Source of the DNA: Pandoraea captiosa
GTDB lineage: Bacteria; Pseudomonadota; Gammaproteobacteria; Burkholderiales; Burkholderiaceae
NCBI RefSeq assembly: GCF_902459775.1
Contig: NZ_CABPSQ010000012.1
Coordinates: 1-64,000 of the forward strand
Length of the DNA: 64,000 nucleotides
Direction: 5' to 3'
Shown here: one piece after another, positions 17,009 to 25,870 of the stretch
Position numbering within the stretch: the stretch's first letter is position 1
Layout of the letters: each line of letters opens with the position of its first letter
Translations under genes and position numbers: made by a program
Notes under the pieces: model-generated
Database searches by the model: none
The model's input: the letters and a program-made list of their open reading frames with translations, nothing else
What the model was told of the DNA's origin: nothing

Positions 17009-19810
17009 ATGACGGACTCGTCCCTTCCACCCACGCCCCCCACGCCCCCCGGCCCGGCGTCACCGCCGGGGCATGGCGTGCCCCCCGTGGTGCACGTGGT
17101 GGACGTCACCCTGAAATACGGCAGCAAGACCGTCGCGCTCGACAACGTCTCCATCGATATCCCCGCCAATTGCATGGTCGGCATGATCGGCCCCGACGGC
17201 GTGGGCAAATCGACGTTGCTCTCGCTGATCGCGGGCGCGCGCGCCGTGCAGACGGGCACGGTCGAGGCACTGGGCGGCGACATGGCGAGCAAGGCGCACC
17301 GCGATCTCGTCTGCCCGCGCATCGCCTACATGCCGCAGGGGCTGGGCAAGAACCTCTATCCAACGCTCTCGGTCGAGGAAAACCTGCAATTTTTCGCGCG
17401 CCTTTTCGGCCACGACGCCGCCGAACGCCGCCGCCGTATCGATGACCTCACCCGCAGCACCGGCCTGCACCCGTTTCTCGAACGACCCGCCGGCAAGCTC
17501 TCCGGCGGCATGAAGCAAAAGCTCGGCCTGTGTTGCGCGCTGATTCACGATCCCGATCTGCTGATTCTCGATGAGCCGACCACCGGCGTGGACCCGCTCG
17601 CGCGCGCGCAATTCTGGGATCTGATCGGGCGAATCCGTCGCGAGCGTCCGACGATGAGCGTGATCGTCGCCACGGCGTACATGGACGAGGCGCAGGGCTT
17701 CGACTGGCTCGTCGCCATGGACGCTGGCAAGGTGCTCGCCACCGGTACGCCGTCCGAACTGCTCGCCAGCACCAAGCGGGAGACCCTGGAAGCGGCGTTC
17801 ATCGACCTGCTGCCGGAAGAGAAGAAGCGCGGCTACGAGCCGGTCGTGATTCCGCCGCTGCACATCGACGAACACACCGAGATCGCCATCGAGGCAAAGG
17901 GTCTGACGATGCGCTTTGGCGATTTCGTCGCCGTCGACCATGTGGACTTCCGCATTCGTCGCGGGGAAATCTTCGGCTTCCTCGGCTCCAACGGCTGCGG
18001 CAAGTCGACCACGATGAAGATGCTCACCGGCCTGCTGCAGGCCAGCGACGGACAAGCCTGGCTGTTCGGGCACGAAGTCGACCCGAAGGACATCGATACG
18101 CGACGCCGCGTAGGCTACATGTCGCAGGCGTTCTCGCTCTACACCGAACTCACGGTGCACCAGAACCTCGTGCTGCACGCGCGCCTGTTCCACGTGCCCG
18201 AAGCGGACGTCGAAACCCGTGTTGCCGAGATGGTGCAGCGCTTCGATCTGGCGGACGTCGTCGACGCGCTGCCCGACAGCATTCCGCTCGGCATGCGCCA
18301 GCGTCTGTCGCTCGCGGTAGCCATGGTGCACAAGCCCGAGTTGCTGATTCTCGATGAACCGACCTCGGGCGTGGACCCCGTTGCGCGCGACAACTTCTGG
18401 CGCTTGCTGGTGGAACTGTCGCGCCGCGACCAGGTGACGATCTTCATCTCGACCCACTTCATGAACGAGGCCGAGCGCTGCGATCGCATTTCGCTGATGC
18501 ATGCGGGCAAGGTGCTCATCTCCAATCCGCCCGCGAAAATTACGCAAGACAAAGGCGCCGACACGCTCGAACAGGCGTTCATCGAATATCTCGTGGAGGC
18601 GGGCGGCGGCACGCCTGAAGCCCCGCAGACACCGGCGTCCGACGCGCCCACGGCATCCGAGCCGGCGGCGCACGCCAAGCAAAAGGGATTCTCACTGGGC
18701 CGCATGATCAGTTACCTCTGGCGCGAAACGCTGGAGTTGCAACGCGATCCCGTACGCGCCACGCTGGCGCTCGTCGGCTCACTGGTCCTGATGCTCGTGA
18801 TGGGATACGGCATCAGCATGGACGTGGAGGACCTGCGCTACGCCGTGCTCGACCGGGACCAGACCACACTGAGCCAGAACTACGCGCTCAATATTGCGGG
18901 CTCGCGCTATTTCATCGAACAACCACCGCTCGCCGATTACGACGACATGGACCGCCGATTGCGCAACGGCGAACTGGCGCTGGCCATCGAAATCCCGCCG
19001 GGCTTCGCCCGCGATGTCTCGCGCGGCAAGGCCGTGCAGATCGGCGCATGGATCGACGGCGCGATGCCCATGCGCGCGGAAACGGTGCAAGGCTACGTGC
19101 AGGGCATGCATCAGAACTGGCTCGCCGATCAGTCGTTGCGACGGCTCGGCGTGAGTCCGACATCGTCGCTCGACATCGAGACACGGTTTCGCTACAACCC
19201 CGACGTGAAGAGCCTGCCCGCCATGGTGCCCGCGGTGATTCCGCTGCTCCTGCTCATGCTGCCCGCCATGCTCACGGCCCTGTCCGTCGTGCGTGAAAAG
19301 GAGTTGGGCTCGATCCTGAATCTGTACGTCACCCCCGTGACGCGCACCGAATTTCTCATCGGCAAACAGATTCCGTACGTTGCGCTCGCCATGCTCAACT
19401 TCCTGCTCATGACGCTCATCGCCGTGACGCTGTTCGGCGTTCCCGTCAAGGGACGCTTTCTCACGCTCATTACCGCCGTCTTCATTTTCAACGTGGTCGC
19501 CACGGGCATCGGCCTGCTCGCGTCCACCTTTACCCGCAGCCAGATCGCGGCCCTGTTCTTCACGATGATCGGCACGATGATTCCGGCGATCCAGTTCTCC
19601 GGCATGATCACTCCGGTGCCGTCGATGGAAGGGTCGGGGCGGTTCATCGGCGAGATCTATCCGGCGACTTACATGCTGATCATCAGCCGGGGGGTGTTCA
19701 ACAAGGCGCTCGGTTTCGGCGACCTCGGCAACGCCTTCTGGCCGATGCTCGTTGCCGTGCCCATCATTCTGGGCGCCACGATCCTGCTGCTCAAGAAACA
19801 GGACAAGTGA
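17009..19810 (+). CDS. ABC exporter with two ATPase domains fused to an ABC-2 permease (RbbA-like)
   Basis: A 933 aa fusion. After a Pro-rich N-terminus (1-25), ATPase domain 1 has Walker [10 protein letters not shown] (61-69), signature LSGGMKQK and Walker [14 protein letters not shown]. ATPase domain 2 has Walker [10 protein letters not shown] (about 326-334) and Walker [14 protein letters not shown], but its signature is degenerate (IPLGMRQRL in place of LSGGQ). An ABC-2 membrane domain starts near residue 585, with a large extracytoplasmic loop and five or so further spans. Full-length RbbA/YhiH has the same order. RbbA was originally described as ribosome-associated; the context here supports an exporter. 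The stop overlaps the start of the next gene. Confidence 0.92.
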   Translation: MTDSSLPPTPPTPPGPASPPGHGVPPVVHVVDVTLKYGSKTVALDNVSIDIPANCMVGMIGPDGVGKSTLLSLIAGARAVQTGTVEALGGDMASKAHRDLVCPRIAYMPQGLGKNLYPTLSVEENLQFFARLFGHDAAERRRRIDDLTRSTGLHPFLERPAGKLSGGMKQKLGLCCALIHDPDLLILDEPTTGVDPLARAQFWDLIGRIRRERPTMSVIVATAYMDEAQGFDWLVAMDAGKVLATGTPSELLASTKRETLEAAFIDLLPEEKKRGYEPVVIPPLHIDEHTEIAIEAKGLTMRFGDFVAVDHVDFRIRRGEIFGFLGSNGCGKSTTMKMLTGLLQASDGQAWLFGHEVDPKDIDTRRRVGYMSQAFSLYTELTVHQNLVLHARLFHVPEADVETRVAEMVQRFDLADVVDALPDSIPLGMRQRLSLAVAMVHKPELLILDEPTSGVDPVARDNFWRLLVELSRRDQVTIFISTHFMNEAERCDRISLMHAGKVLISNPPAKITQDKGADTLEQAFIEYLVEAGGGTPEAPQTPASDAPTASEPAAHAKQKGFSLGRMISYLWRETLELQRDPVRATLALVGSLVLMLVMGYGISMDVEDLRYAVLDRDQTTLSQNYALNIAGSRYFIEQPPLADYDDMDRRLRNGELALAIEIPPGFARDVSRGKAVQIGAWIDGAMPMRAETVQGYVQGMHQNWLADQSLRRLGVSPTSSLDIETRFRYNPDVKSLPAMVPAVIPLLLLMLPAMLTALSVVREKELGSILNLYVTPVTRTEFLIGKQIPYVALAMLNFLLMTLIAVTLFGVPVKGRFLTLITAVFIFNVVATGIGLLASTFTRSQIAALFFTMIGTMIPAIQFSGMITPVPSMEGSGRFIGEIYPATYMLIISRGVFNKALGFGDLGNAFWPMLVAVPIILGATILLLKKQDK

Positions 19811-21027
19811 TGGCCAGCCCGAGCACACCCCAGGCCTCCCCCGAGCCCGCGCCGGCCACGCCGGGTGCACGCGTGGCGCCCCCGCGCCGCAGGCACCCGT
19901 GGCTGCGCCATATCGCGAACATCTACCGCCTCGGCGTGAAGGAGTTGTGGAGCCTGGTGCGCGATCCGATGATGCTGGTGCTCATCATCTACACGTTCAC
20001 GGCCTCGGTGTACTCGTCGGCGACCGCGCAGCCCGACACCCTGCATCTGGCGCCGATCGCCATCGTCGACGAAGACGCCTCGCCGTTGTCGCAGCGCATC
20101 GTGTCCGCGTTCTATCCGCCGCAGTTCACCATGCCGAAGATGATCACGGCGGATGCCGTTGACCGGGGCATGGACGAAGGCCAGTACACGTTTGCGCTGA
20201 ACATTCCGCCGAACTTTCAGCGCGATGTGCTCGCCGGGCGCGCCGCCGAGGTTCAGCTCAATGTCGACGCCACACGCATGAGTCAGGCGTTCTCGGGCAG
20301 CGGTTATGTACAGCAGATCGTGTCCTCGGAAGTGCGCGAGTTCCTGCAGCGATACCGCTCGACGCCTGAACTGCCCGTCGATCTTGCGTTGCGCGTTCGC
20401 TTCAATCCGACGCTGGAGCGAGCGTGGTTCGGCGCGCTCATGCAGATCATCAACAACATCACCATGCTGTCGATCATCCTTACCGGTGCCGCGCTCATTC
20501 GTGAGCGCGAGCACGGCACCATCGAACATTTGCTCGTCATGCCGGTGACACCGACGGAGATCATGCTGGCCAAAGTGTGGTCGATGGGGCTGGTCGTGCT
20601 CATCGCGGCAGCCATGTCGCTGTGGCTGATCGTGAGCGGCGCGCTGCACGTGCCCATCGGCGGCTCGGTGGCGTTGTTCCTGCTGGGGGCCACGCTGCAT
20701 CTGTTCGCGACCACGTCGATGGGGATCTTCCTCGCCACGCTCGCACGTTCGATGCCGCAGTTCGGCATGTTGCTGATTCTGGTGCTGTTGCCGCTGCAAA
20801 TGCTCTCGGGCGGGAACACGCCGCGAGAGAGCATGCCGAAGATTGTGCAGGACGTCATGCTTGCCGCCCCGACCACGCACTTCGTCGAACTCGGGCAGGC
20901 GATTCTGTTTCGCGGCGCCGGGATCGGCGTCGTGTGGGTGCAGTGCCTGGCGCTCGTGGTCATTGGCGCCGTGTTCTTCACCATCTCGCTGCGGCGCTTT
21001 CGCCGCACGCTCAGTTCGATGGCGTAA
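19810..21027 (+). CDS. ABC-2 type permease (YhhJ-like)
   Basis: A 405 aa inner-membrane protein of the ABC-2 family, second permease half for the fused ATPase/permease upstream. The first span is near residues 47-67, a large periplasmic domain follows, and the C-terminal membrane bundle contains IREREHGTIEHLLVMPVTPTEI, the coupling-helix motif of the family. The ATG overlaps the preceding TGA, so translation is coupled. A GTG three bases upstream is in frame but less likely. N-terminal residues 1-30 are Pro/Ala-rich. Confidence 0.9.
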   Translation: MASPSTPQASPEPAPATPGARVAPPRRRHPWLRHIANIYRLGVKELWSLVRDPMMLVLIIYTFTASVYSSATAQPDTLHLAPIAIVDEDASPLSQRIVSAFYPPQFTMPKMITADAVDRGMDEGQYTFALNIPPNFQRDVLAGRAAEVQLNVDATRMSQAFSGSGYVQQIVSSEVREFLQRYRSTPELPVDLALRVRFNPTLERAWFGALMQIINNITMLSIILTGAALIREREHGTIEHLLVMPVTPTEIMLAKVWSMGLVVLIAAAMSLWLIVSGALHVPIGGSVALFLLGATLHLFATTSMGIFLATLARSMPQFGMLLILVLLPLQMLSGGNTPRESMPKIVQDVMLAAPTTHFVELGQAILFRGAGIGVVWVQCLALVVIGAVFFTISLRRFRRTLSSMA

Positions 21028-21110
21028 CGCGCGCGGCCCGACGACCTCCCTGTTGCCCGCCGTCGCGACGTCCGCCAATCCTGTCATGCCGGATTTGTGA
21101 GGTCATTGCC

Positions 21111-23657
21111 ATGCCTGCCAAGTCGTCTGCCGCACTGGAGCGCAGCACCTCCCGTCACGCTTCGCGTCGCACCGCCGCTGCCCCTTCCTCCAGCACGGCC
21201 GCCACATCCGCCATCGCGGGCAGCGACGCCCCCTGGCTCCCGGCCACCCCGTGGATGACAAGCCTGCCGTGGATGGCCGCCGCCGCCGAATACGCCGTCG
21301 ATGCCTGGCAACGCAGCGTCCTGTTTGCCGACGTGATGCGTCAGCGCGGCAATCAGTATCAGGCGCACCTGGCGGAGTCGGCGCCGAACGTGCTGGACTT
21401 CGCCTCGGAAGTGATTCTCGATGCGCACACGCTGCCGCGCCCGTGCAACTACTGCCTGATGCGCATCGTCCCCCCGAAGGACACGCCCACACTGCCCAAT
21501 GCTCGCCCATTCGTCGTGGTCGACCCGCGTGCGGGCCACGGCCCGGGCATCGGCGGCTTCAAGCCCGATAGCGAAATCGGCGCGGCGCTGCGCGCCGGAC
21601 ATCCGTGCTACTTCGTGGGCTTCCTGCCCGACCCGGTGCCGGGTCAGACCGTGGAAGACGTGATGCGCGCCGAAGCCGCCTTTCTGGAAAAGGTCATTTC
21701 GCTGCATCCGGAGAGCGCCGGCAAGCCGGCCGTGATCGGCAACTGTCAGGCCGGATGGCAAGTGCTGATGACGGCGGCTATGCGCCCGGAACTCTTCGGT
21801 CCGATCATCGTGGCGGGCGCCCCGGTGTCGTACTGGGCAGGCTGGCGCGGGCGCAACCCCATGCGCTATTCGGGCGGACTGCTCGGCGGGAGCTGGCTCA
21901 CCGCGCTCACGAGCGATCTCGGCGACGGGCGCTTCGACGGCGCATGGCTCGTGGAGAACTTCGAGAATCTCGACCCGGCGAACACGCTCTGGCGCAAGAA
22001 GTATCACCTGTACGCGAACGTCGACACAGAAGCGCCGCGCTATCTCGGCTTCGAGAAGTACTGGGGCGGCCACGTCTTTCTGAACGCGCAGGAGATGCAG
22101 TACATCGTCGACAACCTGTTCGTCGGCAACCGGCTCACCAGCGCCGAATTGATTACGAGCGACGGCATCCGTCTCGACTTGCGCAACATCCGCTCGCCCA
22201 TCGTGGTGTTTTGCTCATACGGCGACAACATCACGCCGCCGCCGCAGGCGCTCGGCTTCGTGACCGACATGTATCGCGACGACGAGGAAGTGCTGAGCCA
22301 CGATCAGACCATTGTGTACGCCACACACGACAGCATCGGGCACCTGGGCATCTTCGTGTCGGGCAGCACGGGCCGCAAGGAGCACCGCAAGTTCGTCAAC
22401 AACATCGATCTGATCGACGTGCTGCCTGCCGGGATCTATCAGGCGCAGATCGCCGACAAGACGGACGATACGCTGCATGGCGAACTGGCCGAAGGCGACT
22501 ATGTGATGTCGATTCAGCGTCGCAGCGTGGAGGATGTGCGCGCCATCGTGCAGCCCGACCCTGAGAGCGACCGACGGTTTGCGGCGGTCGCGCATCTGTC
22601 GGACATCCATCTGGGCCTGTACCGCAGTCTCGTGCAGCCGTGGGTGCGGGCGATGGTGACACCGACCTCTGCCTACTGGATGCGGTTGCTGCATCCGTTG
22701 CGCGTGAACTACGAACTGTGGTCCGATCGGAATCCGTTCGCCGTGCCGTTCGCCGAGAAGGCCGAGCGTGTGCGCGAGACCCGGCGTCCGGTGTCCCCCG
22801 ACAATCCGTTTCTCGCGCTGGAGACAGCGATATCGAGCGCCATCGAGCAGTCGCTGAACTTCTATCGGGACGTACGCGACGACGGCTACGAGAAGACGTT
22901 CGAATGGATCTACGGCCAGCCGTGGGTGCAGGCGCTGGCGGGGTTGCATGGCAGCGACGGTGCCGCCGTACGCGTGCACCCCGGCACCTCCCCCGAGCAT
23001 GTGGCTTTCGTCAAGGAGGCACTGGCGTTGCGCCGTCATGAGGTGCGCCAGGGTGGCGTGCTCGAAGCCGGGATTCGCGCGCTGCTCTGGGTGCATCGTC
23101 TTCACGGCGAGGCGGATGAGCGGCAGTTCAACCTCGCGCGCTCGTTGCCGCGCGGCGACGCCGAGATTTCCATCGAGCACTTTCGCGAGATCATCCGTCG
23201 TCAGGCGGGGCTGCTGCGCATGGCCCCGAATGCAGCAATGGACGCGATTCCGGGCATGCTGGCAAAGGCATCTCCCGAACACATTCGGCTGGTGGCCAAT
23301 GCCGTGCGCGATCTGAGTTTCGCGGTGCCGCTGGAAGACGGCGAGCAGAACGATCTTGAACGCGTGCTTGCGGTATTCGAGCGTGCGGCGCAAAAGCGGG
23401 ACGCCGAAGTCGGCGGTAATGCGAAGCCTCGTGCGAGCGCAAGCGCCGGGTCGGCAACGCCTGCGAGCGCGCCGCGCAAGCGTGCGCCCGCAGCAAAGCA
23501 AGCCGTAGCAACACCAGCGAAGACGACGAGCGCTGCACGGCCCAAGAAAACTGCGACCACCGCGAAAGCCATGGGAACCAAGAGCACCACGAACACGACG
23601 AGGACCGCGAGGCCCCCCAAGGCAACAACGACCACGAAGGCCAGGAAGACGACGTGA
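21111..23657 (+). CDS. DUF3141 protein, PHA-synthase-like alpha/beta hydrolase with basic tail
   Basis: An 848 aa protein of the uncharacterised DUF3141 group. The central alpha/beta-hydrolase region has Cys212 in GNCQAGWQ, a G-x-C-x-G elbow like that of polyhydroxyalkanoate synthase instead of a Ser lipase box; Asp372 (SYGDNITPP) and His411 (SIGHLGIF) complete a plausible Cys-Asp-His triad. FVVVDPRAGHGPGIGGFKPD and CYFVGFLPDPVPGQT resemble PhaC-side strands. The last 75 residues are Ala/Lys/Thr-rich, histone H1- or phasin-tail-like. The start at 21111 follows GAGGTCATTGCC; the upstream open frame overlaps the permease gene in another frame. It may travel with the export operon, but no shared role is shown. 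Confidence 0.8.
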   Translation: MPAKSSAALERSTSRHASRRTAAAPSSSTAATSAIAGSDAPWLPATPWMTSLPWMAAAAEYAVDAWQRSVLFADVMRQRGNQYQAHLAESAPNVLDFASEVILDAHTLPRPCNYCLMRIVPPKDTPTLPNARPFVVVDPRAGHGPGIGGFKPDSEIGAALRAGHPCYFVGFLPDPVPGQTVEDVMRAEAAFLEKVISLHPESAGKPAVIGNCQAGWQVLMTAAMRPELFGPIIVAGAPVSYWAGWRGRNPMRYSGGLLGGSWLTALTSDLGDGRFDGAWLVENFENLDPANTLWRKKYHLYANVDTEAPRYLGFEKYWGGHVFLNAQEMQYIVDNLFVGNRLTSAELITSDGIRLDLRNIRSPIVVFCSYGDNITPPPQALGFVTDMYRDDEEVLSHDQTIVYATHDSIGHLGIFVSGSTGRKEHRKFVNNIDLIDVLPAGIYQAQIADKTDDTLHGELAEGDYVMSIQRRSVEDVRAIVQPDPESDRRFAAVAHLSDIHLGLYRSLVQPWVRAMVTPTSAYWMRLLHPLRVNYELWSDRNPFAVPFAEKAERVRETRRPVSPDNPFLALETAISSAIEQSLNFYRDVRDDGYEKTFEWIYGQPWVQALAGLHGSDGAAVRVHPGTSPEHVAFVKEALALRRHEVRQGGVLEAGIRALLWVHRLHGEADERQFNLARSLPRGDAEISIEHFREIIRRQAGLLRMAPNAAMDAIPGMLAKASPEHIRLVANAVRDLSFAVPLEDGEQNDLERVLAVFERAAQKRDAEVGGNAKPRASASAGSATPASAPRKRAPAAKQAVATPAKTTSAARPKKTATTAKAMGTKSTTNTTRTARPPKATTTTKARKTT

Positions 23658-23721
23658 TTCCGACGTGAGCGAGGTTCAGGGACGGACGCGGCGAGTACGG
23701 ACGACTCGCTGCCCCGTCACG

Positions 23722-25050
23722 TCATTCGCCCGCCGGGATAGTCAATCGCGCCAGCAGTCCACCGCCGTCTCGCGGCGCAAACGCCAGCGTCGCGTCAAAC
23801 CGCCGGGCGATGGCCTGCACGATGGAAATCCCCAGCCCTGCGCCCGGGACCCGCTCACGGCCCAGATCGCCGCGCCAGAATCGCTGCCCCAGTCTCTCCG
23901 TTTGCCCGGGGGCCAGTCCCGGCCCCCGGTCTCCGACTTCGATGCAATAGCGACGGGGAGCGTCGTCGGCCCGCACGGTGACCGTGATCTCGCTGTTCGC
24001 CGGCGAGTAGCGCACCGCATTGTCCACGAGGTTTCGCACGGCCGTGACCAGCATCGAACGCGGCAACACGGAGCCGCTGTCCGCGCCGGTCATGCGGAAC
24101 TGGAAGCGGTCCGCTTCGCCCCACTCGCTTAGCACGTCGTCGATCACACTGCCGATCGAATCGCATTTGTCCTGTGCGTGCACGGGTGCTTCGGCATGGG
24201 CCAGCGTCATCATCTGATCGAGTGTGTGACGCATCCGCTTCACCCCGGCGCTCGCCTGTTGCAACGCTCGTTGCGAAGGCTCGCCATGCGTCATCTGCGC
24301 CACCTGCAAATGTGTGTCGATGGCGGTAAGCGGGGTGCGCAACTCATGTGCCGCGCCGTCGGTGAACGCGCGCTGGCCCGCGAGCGTGTACGCCAGACGG
24401 TCGAGCCACGCGTTGAGTGCCGCGACGACAGGTCGTAGCTCCGTCGGGGCGCGGCCGATGTCGACGGGCGTCGTGTCGTCAGTGCGCTTGTGGCGTAACC
24501 GCGTACGCAACGTCTCCAGCGGCATAAGCCCTTGTCCGATGCCGATCCATAACGCGAGCAGACCGCCGACGACGGCAATGAAGAACGGCACGCCCGCCGC
24601 GCGAAGCATGTCGCGCGCAAGCACTGCGCGACGCCCGACAAGATCGGCCGTCATCACCTGATAGCCGCCTGCGTCCTGCAATACGTAAATGCGCCAGCGT
24701 CGGCCATCGATCTCGTGGGTACTGAAGCCCGCAGGCAGGGCGAGCGACGACGCTTGCGGGCCGCCATCGGTATGCGCCAGCACCGCGCCCTGCAACGAGC
24801 GGATTTCACACGCGATACCGTCGCTCGCCCCGGTGCGGATCACCTCGTCCCAGTCACGTTGCTGCGGAAGCGGCGAGAACGCCGCGCGCGCCATCAGGCC
24901 GGAGACCATCGTGGCCGACATCGCAAGACGTTCGTCCAGCGCGTCGTCGAGACTCGCGCGCACGCCGCGCATCATCCAGCCCGCCGCAGCGCTCCACAGC
25001 AGGACCAGCGCTACGCCCGCGATCAGCACTGCCCGCAATCGAAGGCTCAT
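23722..25050 (-). CDS. Sensor histidine kinase, QseC/PmrB-like
   Basis: A 442 aa inner-membrane kinase. Membrane spans at about 7-27 and 153-173 flank a 125-residue periplasmic sensor. The H-box has His235 in GAAHELRTPLTAID, the N-box is NLVDNAVRYSP, and the G-boxes are VGDRGPGLAPG and GAGLGISIVQAIARRF. The ATG at 25050 overlaps the stop of the regulator gene (ATGA), which fixes the start; the longer frame to 25212 lies inside the regulator. The stimulus is unknown. The position opposite a Dsb operon suggests envelope redox or metal stress. Confidence 0.92.
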   Translation of the reverse strand: MSLRLRAVLIAGVALVLLWSAAAGWMMRGVRASLDDALDERLAMSATMVSGLMARAAFSPLPQQRDWDEVIRTGASDGIACEIRSLQGAVLAHTDGGPQASSLALPAGFSTHEIDGRRWRIYVLQDAGGYQVMTADLVGRRAVLARDMLRAAGVPFFIAVVGGLLALWIGIGQGLMPLETLRTRLRHKRTDDTTPVDIGRAPTELRPVVAALNAWLDRLAYTLAGQRAFTDGAAHELRTPLTAIDTHLQVAQMTHGEPSQRALQQASAGVKRMRHTLDQMMTLAHAEAPVHAQDKCDSIGSVIDDVLSEWGEADRFQFRMTGADSGSVLPRSMLVTAVRNLVDNAVRYSPANSEITVTVRADDAPRRYCIEVGDRGPGLAPGQTERLGQRFWRGDLGRERVPGAGLGISIVQAIARRFDATLAFAPRDGGGLLARLTIPAGE

Positions 25051-25712
25051 GACAAGCTCCATCCCAACCGATAGCCGAGGCCGCGTGCGGTCTGAATCGC
25101 GTCGCACCCGAGCTTGCGGCGCACATTGTGGATATGAACGTTCAGCACGTTGCTGTTGACGCGCTCCGTCATGCCGTACAGGCGCACGTGAAGCATGTCG
25201 GGTGAGAGCCATCGGCCCCGGCTGCTGGCAAGATAGGCGAGCAGATCGACCTCACGGCGCGAGAGTTCGACAGGTTCGCCATCGAGCCATGCCAGACCGC
25301 TTGCCGGGTCGAGCCGCAACGGACCGGCCTGGATGATCTGTGCGGCGCGCCCATGCGCACGACGCACGAGCGCGTGCAACCGTGCCGCCAGTTCGCGCAG
25401 ATCGAAGGGTTTGACCATGTAGTCGTCGGCCCCGGCATTCAGCCCGGCAATACGATGTTCGATGCCGTCGCGCGCGGTCAGAATGAGCACCGGCACGTCC
25501 GGTTCGACAGCGCGCACGCTCGCGATCACATCGAGACCGTCGCCATCGGGCAGGCCGAGATCGAGCACCACCGCATCGAACGTGTTCTCGGCATGCGCGG
25601 CAATCGCCGCGTCGCCACAAGCACTGGCTTCGACGTGAATTCCCAAAGTCGAGAGTCCCGCGACGATGCCGCTCGCGATCAGACGATCGTCCTCTACCAG
25701 CAGTACTCGCAT
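25047..25712 (-). CDS. OmpR-family response regulator, QseB/PmrA-like
   Basis: A 221 aa two-domain regulator. The receiver has acidic pocket VEDD (6-9), phospho-acceptor Asp51 (VLDLGLPDGDG), the Thr in ILTARD and Lys in MVKPFD. The winged-helix domain spans about residues 125-221 and ends ARGLGYRLGWSLS. It is translationally coupled to the kinase and divergent from the dsbD operon. A TTAA-N7-TTAA direct repeat in the shared upstream region fits the site type bound by PmrA/QseB relatives. Confidence 0.93.
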   Translation of the reverse strand: MRVLLVEDDRLIASGIVAGLSTLGIHVEASACGDAAIAAHAENTFDAVVLDLGLPDGDGLDVIASVRAVEPDVPVLILTARDGIEHRIAGLNAGADDYMVKPFDLRELAARLHALVRRAHGRAAQIIQAGPLRLDPASGLAWLDGEPVELSRREVDLLAYLASSRGRWLSPDMLHVRLYGMTERVNSNVLNVHIHNVRRKLGCDAIQTARGLGYRLGWSLS

Positions 25713-25805
25713 TGATTCACGCCTCTTTCAAGCCTCATTCGGTACCCCAACATGTTACGTATAACGCGCGTGCGCGAGATGCAGCACGTCACACGCCGGC
25801 GCAAG

Positions 25806-25820
25806 TTAACTTTCAATTAA
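25806..25820. promoter_or_regulatory. TTAA-N7-TTAA direct repeat, candidate regulator box
   Basis: TTAACTTTCAATTAA places two TTAA half-sites exactly 11 bp apart, the spacing known for PmrA/QseB-type boxes. It sits between the divergent response regulator and dsbD genes, about 50 bp before dsbD, and could control both. The flanking bases do not fully match the usual consensus. Confidence 0.5.
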
Positions 25821-25870
25821 TCGTCTTCGGCCACGCTCTGTCTTGCTTCGACTGACTCAGGGAGGACAGA

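Noticed and set aside
14815-17322. 835-codon minus-strand frame under the efflux genes
   Set aside because: It is a shadow of the opposite-strand NodT and HlyD genes, with no ribosome site or domain.
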